Origin: Mycobacterium sp. WUMAC-067
GTDB lineage: Bacteria > Actinomycetota > Actinomycetes > Mycobacteriales > Mycobacteriaceae
NCBI RefSeq assembly: GCF_020217485.1
Contig: NZ_JAEKMI010000007.1
Location: forward strand, 124,001 to 188,000
DNA: 64,000 bases
Reading direction: 5' to 3'
Position numbers and translations under genes: made by a program. How positions within the stretch are numbered: the first letter of the stretch is position 1; each line of letters starts with the position of its first letter. Below are positions 17,103-28,419 of this stretch, piece after piece. Below the pieces are notes generated by a model. The model had not been told where the DNA came from. It worked only from the letters and a program-made list of their open reading frames with translations, and ran no database searches.

Positions 17103-17900
17103 GTGACAGTGGCAAAGTCGTCCGGGCGGTCGAAGTCGACGCCGGCCCAGCCCGGTGGCGTCGAGGCCCGGCGCTGGTCGCAGGAATCCCGAGTTGGCTT
17201 GGTGCGACGGGCGCGGCGGATGAATCGTGCGCTGGCACAAGCGTTTCCGGACGCGCACTGCGAGCTGGACTTCACCACGCCGCTGGAGTTGACGGTCGCC
17301 ACCATCCTGTCCGCGCAGAGCACCGACAAGCGGGTCAATCTGACGACGCCGGCACTGTTCAAGCGGTACCCGTCGGCGCTCGACTACGCCCAGGCCGACC
17401 GCGCCGAACTGGAAACCCTGATCCGCCCGACCGGCTTTTTCCGCAACAAGGCGTCCTCGCTGATCGGCCTCGGCCAGGCCCTAATCGAACGGTTCGAGGG
17501 CGAGGTGCCGGGCACCATGGGCGAGCTGGTCACGCTGCCCGGTGTGGGCCGCAAGACCGCCAACGTGATCCTGGGCAACGCCTTCGGGGTCCCGGGCATC
17601 ACCGTCGACACGCATTTCGCGCGGCTCGTGCACCGGTGGCGCTGGACCACGGACAACGACCCGGTCAAAATCGAGCACTCCGTCGGCGAGCTCATCGAGC
17701 GCAGTGAGTGGACCATGCTGAGTCACCGGGTGATCTTTCACGGCCGACGGGTGTGCCACGCGCGCAAACCCGCGTGCGGCGTCTGCCTGATCGCCAAGGA
17801 CTGCCCCTCCTTCGGCCTGGGACCCACCGAGGCGCCGCTGGCCGCGCCCCTGGTGCGGGGTCCGGAAACCGAGCACCTGCTCGCGCTGGCCGGGCTGTAA
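17103..17900 (+). CDS. nth: Endonuclease III
   Basis: A 265-residue base-excision-repair glycosylase/AP lyase. The helix-hairpin-helix [18 protein letters not shown] carries the catalytic lysine (GVGRKTAN), and [12 protein letters not shown] carries the catalytic aspartate. The [4Fe-4S] loop C-x6-C-x2-C-x5-C is intact ([17 protein letters not shown]). It removes oxidised pyrimidines from DNA. The N-terminal 30 residues are variable. The start is GTG at 17103. It opens a run of plus-strand genes (TlpA-like, Nudix, MarP). Confidence 0.95.
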   Translation: MTVAKSSGRSKSTPAQPGGVEARRWSQESRVGLVRRARRMNRALAQAFPDAHCELDFTTPLELTVATILSAQSTDKRVNLTTPALFKRYPSALDYAQADRAELETLIRPTGFFRNKASSLIGLGQALIERFEGEVPGTMGELVTLPGVGRKTANVILGNAFGVPGITVDTHFARLVHRWRWTTDNDPVKIEHSVGELIERSEWTMLSHRVIFHGRRVCHARKPACGVCLIAKDCPSFGLGPTEAPLAAPLVRGPETEHLLALAGL

Positions 17901-17932
17901 CCCGCGCCGGAACCGACTCGCACAGGGACCGC

Positions 17933-18610
17933 ATGCCGATGTGGAGGCCGACGCTCACCCGGAAGGCTCGCTGGCACATCGCGATTCTGGCGGTGGTCGT
18001 GGCGCTCATCGCGGCGCTGGTGGCGCAGCTGCGCGACCACCCGGCCACGACGGGGACTCCGGCGACCGAACGTGGCGATCAGACCGCGGCGGACCGGGAA
18101 CACCGCGACGCCGACACCCCGGCGGCGTTGGCGGGTCCGCGGCAACGGGCCGGCCTGGCGCCGTGCCCCGGAGCCGGAAGCGGTCCCGGCCCCGAGGCCC
18201 TGCGCGGCGTGACGGCGGAGTGCGCGGCCGACGGTTCGGTCGTCGATGTCGCCCGCGCGGTGGCCGGGCGCCGCGTGGTCCTCAACTTGTGGGCGTATTG
18301 GTGCGCGCCGTGCGCCGCCGAACTGCCCGCGATGGCCGAGTATCAACGGCGGGCCGGTTCGGACGTGACGGTGGTGACGGTGCATCAGGACGAGAACGAG
18401 ACCGCCGCCTTGCTGCGGCTGGCCGAGCTCGGCGTTCGGCTGCCGACCTTGCAGGACGGTCGTCGCCGGGTCGCGGCCGCGCTGAGGGTGGTAAATGTGA
18501 TGCCCGCGACGGTGGTTCTGCGGCCGGACGGTAGCGTTGCGCAGACGCTGCCGCGAGCTTTCACCACTGCCGACGAGATCGCGGCGGCGATCGGAACCGA
18601 CAGGGGATAA
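17933..18610 (+). CDS. Membrane-anchored TlpA-like thioredoxin-fold protein
   Basis: A 225-residue protein, corresponding to Rv3673c. An N-terminal transmembrane anchor (about 13-35) precedes a low-complexity linker and a thioredoxin fold (about 90-220). The redox motif is WAYWCAPCAAELPAM (C-x-x-C), and the cis-proline is in NVMPATVVL. This architecture matches TlpA/ResA-type extracytoplasmic thiol oxidoreductases. ATG at 17933 is used, with a second ATG two codons later. It follows nth by 32 bases and precedes the Nudix gene by 29, so an operon is likely. Confidence 0.88.
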   Translation: MPMWRPTLTRKARWHIAILAVVVALIAALVAQLRDHPATTGTPATERGDQTAADREHRDADTPAALAGPRQRAGLAPCPGAGSGPGPEALRGVTAECAADGSVVDVARAVAGRRVVLNLWAYWCAPCAAELPAMAEYQRRAGSDVTVVTVHQDENETAALLRLAELGVRLPTLQDGRRRVAAALRVVNVMPATVVLRPDGSVAQTLPRAFTTADEIAAAIGTDRG

Positions 18611-18639
18611 GCGGAAAAATTGAGCCGACTGGAGGGGCC

Positions 18640-19458
18640 GTGAGTGCTGGGGGTTCGCCCCTGCGGAATGGGGACCCCGCCCCCACACGCGGGACCGTTC
18701 CGCTGACGCCCGACGCCTGCCCGTCCTGGCTGCGTCCGCTGGTCGACAACGTCGATGACGTTCCGGATGCGGCCCGGCGCCGGCTGCCGGCCGACGTGCT
18801 GGCGATGATCACCACCAAGGCCGCTTCGGCGGTCACCGCCCTGCGCGGAGGCTCCCGCGAAGCCGCGGTCCTGGTGTTGTTCTCCGGCCCGCAATCCGGT
18901 CCACCCGATGGCGGCCTCCCCGACGACGCCGACCTGTTGGTCACCGTGCGGGCGTCGACCTTGCGTCACCACGCCGGCCAGGCCGCGTTCCCCGGTGGCG
19001 CCGCCGATCCCACCGACGCCGACCCGGTGGCCACCGCCCTGCGCGAGGCCCGCGAGGAAACCGGAATCGAGGTCAGCAGGCTGCATCCGCTGGCCACCCT
19101 GGAGCGAATGTTCATCGCGCCCTCGCAGTTTCACGTCGTCCCGGTGTTGGCGTACTCGCCGGATCCCGGTCCGGTGGCCGTTGTCAACGAGGCCGAGACG
19201 GCGATCGTCGCACGAGTTCCGGTGCGCGCCTTCATCAATCCGGAAAACCGGTTGATGGTGTACCGCGGCGACCTCGGCCGCCGGTGGGCCGGCCCGGCGT
19301 TTCTGCTCAACGAGATGCTGGTCTGGGGATTCACTGGCCAGGTGATCTCCGCGTTGCTCGACGTCGCCGGCTGGGCGCAGCCCTGGGACACCGCCGACGA
19401 GCGGGAGCTGGACGCGGCGATGGCGCTGGTCGGTGAACGGGGCGAGACCCGCCGATGA
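18640..19458 (+). CDS. Nudix hydrolase, CoA pyrophosphatase (NudL)-like
   Basis: A 272-residue Nudix protein, corresponding to Rv3672c. The NudL/UPF0035 extension LRHHAGQAAFPGGAAD leads directly into the Nudix box with ALREAREETGIEV. This combination marks the CoA diphosphatase subgroup (NudL/NUDT7). The reaction would be hydrolysis of CoA to phosphopantetheine and ADP; this is inferred from the motif. The start is GTG at 18640 behind GGAGGGG. The stop overlaps the marP start by 4 bases. Confidence 0.87.
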   Translation: MSAGGSPLRNGDPAPTRGTVPLTPDACPSWLRPLVDNVDDVPDAARRRLPADVLAMITTKAASAVTALRGGSREAAVLVLFSGPQSGPPDGGLPDDADLLVTVRASTLRHHAGQAAFPGGAADPTDADPVATALREAREETGIEVSRLHPLATLERMFIAPSQFHVVPVLAYSPDPGPVAVVNEAETAIVARVPVRAFINPENRLMVYRGDLGRRWAGPAFLLNEMLVWGFTGQVISALLDVAGWAQPWDTADERELDAAMALVGERGETRR

Positions 19459-20663
19459 ACATGAATTCGATGACCCCGTCGCAGTGGCTGGATATCGCCG
19501 TGCTGGCGGTCGCCTTCATCGCGGCGGTCTCGGGTTGGCGGTCGGGGGCGTTGGGTTCGCTGCTCTCGTTCGTGGGGGTGTTGCTCGGCGCGATCGCCGG
19601 GGTGTTGCTGGCGCCCCACCTTGTCAGCCACATCGCCGCCCCGCGCGCCAAATTGTTTGCGGCACTGTTCTTGATCCTCGCGCTCGTCGTCATCGGTGAG
19701 GTCGCCGGCGTGGTGTTGGGGCGAGCAGTCCGGGGCGCGATCCGCAGCCGCTCCATCCGCACTCTCGACTCGGTCATCGGGGTGGGAGTGCAGCTCGTCG
19801 TGGTGTTGACCGCCGCGTGGCTGTTGGCGACGCCGCTGACGCAGTCGAAGGACCAGCCGGAGCTGGCCGCCGCGGTCCGGGGTTCGCGAGTGTTGGCTCA
19901 GGTCAACGAGGTTGCACCGCCTTGGCTCAAGACGGTGCCCAAGCGGCTGTCCGCACTGTTGAACACGTCCGGCCTGCCCGCCGTGTTGGAGCCGTTCAGC
20001 CGGACCCCGGTCATCCCGGTCGCCTCACCCGACCCCGAGTTGGCCCGCAATCCGGTGGTGCAGTCCACCGCCCCCAGCGTGGTCAAGGTGCGCAGCCTGG
20101 CCCCCAGCTGCCAGAAGGTGTTGGAGGGCAGTGGATTCGTGATCGCGCCCGACCGGGTGATGACCAATGCGCATGTAGTGGCCGGCTCCAACAGCGTTCA
20201 GATCTACGCCAGCGGCAGCCCCCTCGACGCGACCGTGGTGTCCTACGATCCGTCGGTCGATATCGCGATCCTGGCGGTCCCCAACTTGCCGCCACCGCCG
20301 TTGCCGTTCGCGCAGACCGAGGCGAAGACGGGTGCCAGTGTCGTCGTGCTCGGTTATCCGGGTGGGGGCAACTTCACCGCGACACCGGCCAGGATCCGGG
20401 AGCTGATCAAATTGAGTGGGCCCGATATCTACCGGGACCCGGCGCCGGTCACCCGCGACGTCTACACGATCAGAGCCGGTGTGGAGCAAGGCAATTCGGG
20501 TGGACCGTTGATCGATCTCGACGGCCATGTGCTCGGTGTGGTGTTCGGCGCGGCCGTCGACGACCCCGACACCGGCTTTGTGCTGACCGCCGACGAGGTG
20601 GCCGGTCAGCTCGCCAAAATCGGTGACACGCAGACGGTGGGCACCGGGTCCTGCGTCAGTTGA
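19455..20663 (+). CDS. marP: Periplasmic serine protease MarP
   Basis: A 402-residue protein with four predicted N-terminal membrane segments (CvpA-like, about 10-130) and a C-terminal trypsin-fold protease. The triad is visible: His in TNAHVVAG, Asp in DPSVDIAILA, and Ser in VEQGNSGGPLID. Two cysteines (in APSCQKV and the C-terminal GTGSCVS) match the disulfide that stabilises active M. tuberculosis MarP (Rv3671c). MarP is needed for acid resistance and cleaves a peptidoglycan hydrolase. The ATG at 19455 overlaps the Nudix stop. The 3' end overlaps convergent ephE by 8 bases. Confidence 0.95.
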   Translation: MNMNSMTPSQWLDIAVLAVAFIAAVSGWRSGALGSLLSFVGVLLGAIAGVLLAPHLVSHIAAPRAKLFAALFLILALVVIGEVAGVVLGRAVRGAIRSRSIRTLDSVIGVGVQLVVVLTAAWLLATPLTQSKDQPELAAAVRGSRVLAQVNEVAPPWLKTVPKRLSALLNTSGLPAVLEPFSRTPVIPVASPDPELARNPVVQSTAPSVVKVRSLAPSCQKVLEGSGFVIAPDRVMTNAHVVAGSNSVQIYASGSPLDATVVSYDPSVDIAILAVPNLPPPPLPFAQTEAKTGASVVVLGYPGGGNFTATPARIRELIKLSGPDIYRDPAPVTRDVYTIRAGVEQGNSGGPLIDLDGHVLGVVFGAAVDDPDTGFVLTADEVAGQLAKIGDTQTVGTGSCVS

Positions 20664-21627
20664 GGCCGGCTCGGGACGCGTGCACCTGGTCGAGGAATCT
20701 CGTCAGGTGCCTGTTGACTTCCTCGGGTGCCTCTTCGTGGCTGAAATGCCCTGCGCCGGCGATGGATACGTAGCGCCCCTGCGGCGCGTAACGTTGCGTC
20801 CGATTGACCGGGTCGGCCAGCACGTAGGGATCCGCCTCGCCGCGTAGGTGCAACAGCGGCACACTGAGCTGCTGGCACATCGACCTCATGAACCGCCGCC
20901 CCTCGTCGCGCAGCTGGCTGCGCGCCGCCCAGCGCTGGTATTCCAGCGCGCAGTGCGCGGCCCCCGGAATCTGTATCACCGTCCGCAGATGGCCGATGGT
21001 CTCGGAAAAGTCCTCGGATGCAAGCCATTTCGCGCAGCTACGGCTGCGGACCAGGTGTTCGATCTCCGCCGCGTTGTTGCGGGTCAGCAGGCGCTCGGGC
21101 CACAACGGCAGTTGGTATGGCAGCAATGTTTGCAACAGCGCGTAACCCTGGTCGCGTCGCGTCAATGTGGATCGCCGCAACGCCGCCGGGTGCGGCGAGC
21201 TGATCAGCGCGATGGCCGAGACCAGCCGCGAATGCAGCAGCGCGGTGGCCCAGCAGGCCAGCCCGCCGTCGGCGTGGCCGACCAGCGTCGCCGAGGAGTG
21301 CCCGAGCGCACGGATGAGTCCGGCCGTGTCCCCGGCCAGCGTCCAGCCGTCGTAGCCGCGGGGCGGCTTGTCGCTGCCGCCGTAACCGCGCAGGTCGACC
21401 GCGACCACGCGCGCGCCGGTGAGCCCGCGCAGCTGGTGACGCCAGGACCACCAGAACGATCCGAATCCGTGCAGCAGCATCACCAACGGCCGCGCCGTCG
21501 GCGGCAGGCCGCCGGCATCGCGGGGAGGAAGGGCCTCCACGACGTGAAAGCGGATGCCGTTGGCGTGCACATCCAGGTGGCGCCACGGCCCGTCGATGCG
21601 GGTTACCGACGGATCGGGCGGCGCCAT
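20656..21627 (-). CDS. ephE: Alpha/beta hydrolase, epoxide hydrolase EphE-like
   Basis: A 323-residue alpha/beta hydrolase. The oxyanion motif is LLHGFGSFWWSW, the nucleophile elbow GHADGGLACWA has Asp as nucleophile (as in epoxide hydrolases and dehalogenases), the acid lies in RGEADPYVL, and the histidine in GAGHFSHEEAPEEV. A cap domain occupies about 150-240. Gene order matches ephE (Rv3670). The physiological substrate is not known. The ATG at 21627 abuts the stop of the upstream membrane-protein gene with no gap, so the two are coupled. Confidence 0.88.
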   Translation of the reverse strand: MAPPDPSVTRIDGPWRHLDVHANGIRFHVVEALPPRDAGGLPPTARPLVMLLHGFGSFWWSWRHQLRGLTGARVVAVDLRGYGGSDKPPRGYDGWTLAGDTAGLIRALGHSSATLVGHADGGLACWATALLHSRLVSAIALISSPHPAALRRSTLTRRDQGYALLQTLLPYQLPLWPERLLTRNNAAEIEHLVRSRSCAKWLASEDFSETIGHLRTVIQIPGAAHCALEYQRWAARSQLRDEGRRFMRSMCQQLSVPLLHLRGEADPYVLADPVNRTQRYAPQGRYVSIAGAGHFSHEEAPEEVNRHLTRFLDQVHASRAGLN

Positions 21628-22200
21628 CTACCCGCCCGAGGGATCGCCGGCGGCTTCGTCGCCGCGCTTCGCGTGCCTGCCGTGCGACTGGGTGAGTTGC
21701 TTGTCATGGCCCGGCGTGAGCGCGGTGCGGGTCTCCTTGACCGATTCGATCGTCTGGCGCGGCCCTCGAATCCGGCGCACCTTGAGGAAGCCCAGCAAGG
21801 CGAGTGCGGCGCCGACCACCACCATGATCCCGAAGACGATCAGGTAAGCCACCCAGCGCCACAGCCAGGTGTCGAGCAGTTCGGCGACGAAGAAGAAGAA
21901 AAAGAAGGTGGAGTAGAACAGCACCACGAGCGCGGCGATGAAGAAAACGCTACCGGTGAGGCCCTTTTTGACGTCGCGGGTAATTTCGGCGCGGGCCAGT
22001 TCGACTTCGGCGCGCACCAACGTGGAGACCTGGGTCGTCGCGTCCTTGATCAGGTCGCCGATCGACGACTCGGTGGGCTTGGCGTGCGGGTCGGTCAACG
22101 GAATCGTGGTCAGCGTGCTGGGCACACCGTTCTTGCCATCGGCTTTGCTCACAGACCGTCCTCTTTCGTCGTCGCCAGGCTCGCTGTCGTCGCGGTTCAT
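21628..22200 (-). CDS. Holin-superfamily (Phage_holin_3_6-like) membrane protein
   Basis: A 190-residue membrane protein, corresponding to Rv3669. A polar N-terminus of about 45 residues is followed by an amphipathic stretch (LIKDATTQVSTLVRAEVELA) typical of this family, then two transmembrane segments (about 76-104 and 112-134). The second half of the first segment holds a run of seven phenylalanines. A polar C-terminal tail follows. The family is named after holins, but actinobacterial members are chromosomal and of unknown function. ATG at 22200 (MNRDDSEPGD) is preferred to an upstream start at 22251. Confidence 0.82.
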   Translation of the reverse strand: MNRDDSEPGDDERGRSVSKADGKNGVPSTLTTIPLTDPHAKPTESSIGDLIKDATTQVSTLVRAEVELARAEITRDVKKGLTGSVFFIAALVVLFYSTFFFFFFVAELLDTWLWRWVAYLIVFGIMVVVGAALALLGFLKVRRIRGPRQTIESVKETRTALTPGHDKQLTQSHGRHAKRGDEAAGDPSGG

Positions 22201-22387
22201 GTTGCCACGTGGCGCCTGGACAGGAGAAGCCAGACGAGGCCGGCCGAACATGCGACCGCCCGCTGGCCAGTTGGGTTCGGCCAGAACGCGGTCGGCCGGG
22301 ACGCGCGGCCGAAGCGAACATGGCTCCCCGGCCGATTACACTCGGCCAAGCCGGTCGCGATGTCCGGCCGACGATGGGAGTGAGGCT

Positions 22388-23086
22388 GTGCGGAGGGCGC
22401 ACCGATGCTTCTTGGTGGCGATGGTTGCCCTGCTCGTGGCCGTGCTCGGTTCGCATGGCCACGCCGCCGCCGCTGATGTCAGGATCCCGCTGGGGGGTGG
22501 GGCGGGCATCGTTGTCAACGGCGACACCATGTGCACGCTGACCACCATCGGTGGGGATGCCGCGGGCGAGCTCATCGGATTCACCTCCGCGCACTGCGGG
22601 GGCCCGGGCGCTCAGGTCGCCGCCGAGGGCGCGGAAAACGCGGGGATATTGGGCACCATGGTCGCCGGCAACGACAACCTCGACTACGCGGTGATCAAGT
22701 TCGATCCGGCCAAGGTGACACCGGTGGCGAACTTCAACGGCTTCTTGATCAGCGGCATCGGCCCGGACCCGGCCTTCGGCGAGATCGCCTGCAAACAGGG
22801 CCGCACCACCGGCAATTCGTGCGGCGTCACCTGGGGGGCGGGCCAGACCCCGGGCACCATCGTGATGCAGGTCTGCGGCCAACCGGGTGATTCCGGCGCG
22901 CCGGTGACCGTCAACAATGAGTTGGTCGGAATGATCCACGGGGCGTTCAGCGACAACCTGCCGACATGCATCGTCAAGTACATCCCGTTGCACACCCCGG
23001 CGGTGGTCCAGTCCTTCAACGCGATCCTGGGCGACATCAACGCCAAGCACCGCCCCGGTGCGGGGTTCAGCCCGCTGCCGGCCTGA
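22388..23086 (+). CDS. Secreted trypsin-fold serine protease (alpha-lytic-like)
   Basis: A 232-residue exported protein, corresponding to Rv3668c. A signal peptide covers about residues 1-33, with likely cleavage after AAAA. The catalytic triad is His in GFTSAHCGG, Asp in NLDYAVIKF, and Ser in QPGDSGAPV, as in chymotrypsin-fold S1 proteases of the Streptomyces/alpha-lytic type. Cysteines in DTMCTL, SAHCGG, IACKQG/SCGV, QVCGQPG and TCIVKY could form disulfides. The GTG at 22388 (VRRAHRCFLV) follows GGGAGTGAGG; the frame is open further upstream, but that overlaps the divergent gene. It lacks a propeptide of the usual length. Confidence 0.88.
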   Translation: MRRAHRCFLVAMVALLVAVLGSHGHAAAADVRIPLGGGAGIVVNGDTMCTLTTIGGDAAGELIGFTSAHCGGPGAQVAAEGAENAGILGTMVAGNDNLDYAVIKFDPAKVTPVANFNGFLISGIGPDPAFGEIACKQGRTTGNSCGVTWGAGQTPGTIVMQVCGQPGDSGAPVTVNNELVGMIHGAFSDNLPTCIVKYIPLHTPAVVQSFNAILGDINAKHRPGAGFSPLPA

Positions 23087-23096
23087 ACGGCACCGG

Positions 23097-25052
<1,956 letters not shown>

Positions 25053-25186
25053 TGGCTTCTCCTGTGTCGAGACTGCGCCGTTGGCTGGCCGACTGCGAGC
25101 CTAGCTGTGTGCGGCGTGGCTCTGCGAGCGGCAGTTGTGTGCCGAATCCGGGGTCAAAGTGTGCCCTCAGGGCGGATAATCACCGT

Positions 25187-25729
25187 GTGCCGGGTCATGG
25201 GCGGAGCATCCGCCGACTAGCCCCCAGCTTCGCCGCGGCCGCAACGACTTACGCCGCCGCCGCGGTGCTGGGGTGGCCCGCGTCGGCCATGCCGGCCGAC
25301 ACCGTCGACGCGCCGACGCCGTGCTGGTCGGACCAGATCGCCGTGTCCGCCTCCCCGACGGAGGCCGCGGTGGGGCACCGCGCGGTGACCCTGATCTTCA
25401 CCCTCGCCGGCGGCGCGGAGCCCTGCACCATCGCCGGATACGCCGGGGTCGACTCGGGCGCCGGCGGCCCATTGGTGCACGCCCGGCCCACGTTGCGCGG
25501 ATACATGGGCGGCCTGCCCAGCGGCGTCAACGTCGCGCCCGCCGTCATCCTGTCCATCTCGACCCAGGGCCAGGCGATCGTCGAGGGCGTCGCCGTCGAC
25601 GGTGAGGGAAAGCCGTGCCCCACCTACACGGACTTGCTCGTCAATCCGCCCGGCACCACCAACGTGGTGACGGTGTCGGCCACCATCGAGGCCTGCGAGT
25701 TGCAGGTGCATCCCGTCACCGCGGTCTGA
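25187..25729 (+). CDS. Secreted DUF4232-family protein
   Basis: A 180-residue exported protein starting at GTG 25187 (VPGHGRSIRRLAPS) with a signal peptide to about residue 35 (cleavage near ASA-MPAD). The mature part is a beta-rich DUF4232 domain with cysteines in TPCWSD, EPCTIAG, KPCPTY and EACELQ that could form two disulfides. DUF4232 domains are common in actinobacterial secreted proteins and lipoproteins, with no defined function. There is no lipobox cysteine here. It is not part of the dpp operon: a 124-base gap precedes dppA. Confidence 0.8.
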   Translation: MPGHGRSIRRLAPSFAAAATTYAAAAVLGWPASAMPADTVDAPTPCWSDQIAVSASPTEAAVGHRAVTLIFTLAGGAEPCTIAGYAGVDSGAGGPLVHARPTLRGYMGGLPSGVNVAPAVILSISTQGQAIVEGVAVDGEGKPCPTYTDLLVNPPGTTNVVTVSATIEACELQVHPVTAV

Positions 25730-25853
25730 GCGAGTCAGTCGGCCCTGGCCAGACAGTAGACGCGCGCGGGGACGACCACCCGGGGGTTCTAGGTCGCAGA
25801 CGCGGTCGTGGCACTTCACCCCCGCACGACTTCAGGCCCTAGGGTCGGGTGTC

Positions 25854-27491
25854 ATGCGTGCGATGCGGACCCCGCCGGCCTTGCTGGCCCCGGTCGTCGC
25901 CGCGATGCTCGTGGTCGCCTCGCTGGCCGGATGCGGCGGCGGTGTGCTGAGTCCGGATCTGGTGGTGGTCAACGGCGGCGAACCACCCAACCCACTGATC
26001 CCGACCGGCACCAACGACAGCCAGGGTGGCCGGATCCTCGACCGGCTCTTCGCCGGCCTGATGTCCTACGATGCCGCCGGCCACCCGTCGCCCGAGGTCG
26101 CCCAGTCGATCGACACCACCGACAACGTCAACTACCGCGTCATCCTCAAACCCGGCTGGACGTTCACCGACGGCTCACCGGTGACGGCGCATTCGTTCGT
26201 CGACGCCTGGAACTATGGCGCGCTGAGCACCAATGCCCAACTGCAGCAATGCTTCTTCGGCCCAATCGACGGCTTCGACGCGGTCGCCGGCCTCACCGGA
26301 GACGGCAAGCCGACCGCGACCACGATGTCCGGGCTGCGGGTGATCAACGACCTGGAGTTCACCGTCCGGCTCAAGGCGCCGACCATCGACTTCAGGATGC
26401 GGTTGGGACACAGCGCCTTCTATCCGTTGCCGGCGGCCGCCTTTCGGGACATGAGCGGGTTCGGCCAGCACCCGATCGGCAACGGACCGTACCAACTCGT
26501 ACAAGGCCCCGACGGTCCGGCGTGGGAGCACAACGTCCGAATCGACTTGCGGCCCAACCCCGGATATCGCGGCAACCGCAAGCCACACAACAAGGGGCTG
26601 CGCTTCGAGTTCTACGCCAACCTGGACACCGCCTACGCCGACCTGCTGTCGGGCAACCTCGACGTGCTGGACACCATCCCGCCCAGCGCCCTGCCGGTCT
26701 ACAAGCGCGACCTCGGCGACAAGGTCACCAGCGGCCCGGCCGCGATAAACCAGAGCCTCGACACCCCGATGCGGCTGCCGCATTTCGGGGGCGAGGAAGG
26801 CCGGCTGCGCCGCCTGGCGCTGTCGGCCGCCATCAACCGGCCGCAGATCTCCCGGCAGATCTTCGCCGACACCCGCAGTCCCGCACGCGATTTCACCGCC
26901 CGATCACTGCCGGGGTTCGATCCGAACATCGCCGGCAGTGACGCGTTGGACTTCAATCCCGATCGGGCGCGGCGACTTTGGGCGCAGGCCGATGCGATCT
27001 CGGCCTGGAGCGGACGCTACGCGATCGCCTACAACGCCGACGCGGGACACCAGGATTGGGTGGACGCCGTGGCCAACAGCATCAAGAACGTGCTCGGCAT
27101 CGACGCGGCAGGCGCGCCGCAACCGACCTTCGCGGGGTTTCGCACCCAGATCACCAACCGCAGCATCGCCACCGCGTTTCGCGCCGGATGGCAGGGCGAC
27201 TACCCGTCGATGATCGAATTCCTCGCCCCGCTGTTCGCCACGGGCGCGGGATCCAACGACGTCGGCTACTCCAGCGAGAAGTTCGACGCCGCGCTGGCGG
27301 CCGCCGAAGCCGCACCCGACCTGGCGCAGGCCACCAGGCTGGCCAACGAAGCCCAACGAATCCTGTTCCACGACATGCCCGTTGTTCCGCTGTGGAACTA
27401 CATCAGCGTGGTCGGATGGTCACCCGAGGTCAGCAACGTCACGGTCACCTGGAACGGGCTGCCCGACTACGAGAACATCGTCAAGGCTTGA
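25854..27491 (+). CDS. dppA: Peptide ABC transporter substrate-binding lipoprotein DppA
   Basis: A 545-residue SBP_bac_5 family protein. The lipoprotein signal ends in VASLAGCGGG, with Cys at about residue 28 as the lipidated residue. Family blocks include GGRILDRLFAGL, VNYRVILKPGWTFTDG and GNGPYQLV. It would capture extracellular peptides for the DppBCD permease; the M. tuberculosis system (Rv3666c-3663c) imports peptides and has been tied to haem uptake. ATG at 25854 or at 25863 are both possible. It is first in the four-gene dpp operon, with dppB starting 1 base after its stop. Confidence 0.95.
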   Translation: MRAMRTPPALLAPVVAAMLVVASLAGCGGGVLSPDLVVVNGGEPPNPLIPTGTNDSQGGRILDRLFAGLMSYDAAGHPSPEVAQSIDTTDNVNYRVILKPGWTFTDGSPVTAHSFVDAWNYGALSTNAQLQQCFFGPIDGFDAVAGLTGDGKPTATTMSGLRVINDLEFTVRLKAPTIDFRMRLGHSAFYPLPAAAFRDMSGFGQHPIGNGPYQLVQGPDGPAWEHNVRIDLRPNPGYRGNRKPHNKGLRFEFYANLDTAYADLLSGNLDVLDTIPPSALPVYKRDLGDKVTSGPAAINQSLDTPMRLPHFGGEEGRLRRLALSAAINRPQISRQIFADTRSPARDFTARSLPGFDPNIAGSDALDFNPDRARRLWAQADAISAWSGRYAIAYNADAGHQDWVDAVANSIKNVLGIDAAGAPQPTFAGFRTQITNRSIATAFRAGWQGDYPSMIEFLAPLFATGAGSNDVGYSSEKFDAALAAAEAAPDLAQATRLANEAQRILFHDMPVVPLWNYISVVGWSPEVSNVTVTWNGLPDYENIVKA

Positions 27492-27492
27492 C

Positions 27493-28419
27493 ATGGGCTG
27501 GTACATCGCGCGCCGGATCGCCGTCATGGTGCCCGTGTTCCTCGGCGCCACGTTGCTGATCTACGGCATGGTCTTCCTGCTGCCCGGCGACCCCTTGGCC
27601 GCGATCGCCGGCGATCGCCCCCTGACGCCGGCCGTCGCCGCGCAGCTGCGCACCCGCTATCACCTCGACGACCCGTTCATCGTGCAGTACTTGCGCTACC
27701 TCGGCGGCGTTTTGCATGGCGACCTGGGCCGCGCCTACTCCGGGCTTCCCGTCAGTGACGTTCTCGCACACGCGTTTCCGGTCACCCTGCGGCTGTCGTT
27801 GATCGCCCTGGCCGTCGAGGCGGTGCTGGGAATCGGGTTCGGGCTGGTCGCGGGCCTGCGTGCGGGTGGCCTTTTCGATTCGACGGTGTTGATCACCGGC
27901 CTGGTCATCATCGCGATCCCCATCTTCGTGCTGGGATTCCTCGCGCAGTTCGTGTTCGGGGTCCGGTTGGGCATCGCCCCGGTGACGGTGGGACAACGAG
28001 CCACCTTCGCGCGCCTGCTGTTACCCGGAATCGTGCTGGGCTCGGTGTCTTTCGCTTATGTGGTGCGGTTGACCCGGTCGGCGGTGGCCGCCAACGCGCA
28101 TGCCGACTACGTGCGCACCGCCACCGCCAAAGGATTGTCACGGCCCCGGGTCGTGACGGTGCACATCCTGCGCAACTCGCTGATCCCGGTCGTGACGTTT
28201 CTGGGAGCGGACCTGGGCGCGCTGATGGGCGGGGCCATCGTGACCGAAGGCATCTTCAACATTCACGGCATCGGCGGCGTGCTCTACCAAGCCGTCACCC
28301 GGCAAGAGGCGCCCACCGTGGTCTCGATCGTGACCGTGCTGGTGATGATCTACCTGCTCACCAATCTGATGGTGGATCTGCTGTACGCCGCGCTGGATCC
28401 CCGGATCCGTTATGGCTGA
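27493..28419 (+). CDS. dppB: Peptide ABC transporter permease DppB
   Basis: A 308-residue inner-membrane permease with about six membrane segments and the N-terminal MGWYIARRIAVMVPVFLGA typical of DppB/OppB. The periplasmic DPFIVQYLRYLGGVLHGDLG motif and the EAA loop (YVRTATAKGLSRPRV) that contacts the ATPase are present. It begins at ATG 27493 directly after dppA and overlaps dppC by 8 bases. Confidence 0.95.
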   Translation: MGWYIARRIAVMVPVFLGATLLIYGMVFLLPGDPLAAIAGDRPLTPAVAAQLRTRYHLDDPFIVQYLRYLGGVLHGDLGRAYSGLPVSDVLAHAFPVTLRLSLIALAVEAVLGIGFGLVAGLRAGGLFDSTVLITGLVIIAIPIFVLGFLAQFVFGVRLGIAPVTVGQRATFARLLLPGIVLGSVSFAYVVRLTRSAVAANAHADYVRTATAKGLSRPRVVTVHILRNSLIPVVTFLGADLGALMGGAIVTEGIFNIHGIGGVLYQAVTRQEAPTVVSIVTVLVMIYLLTNLMVDLLYAALDPRIRYG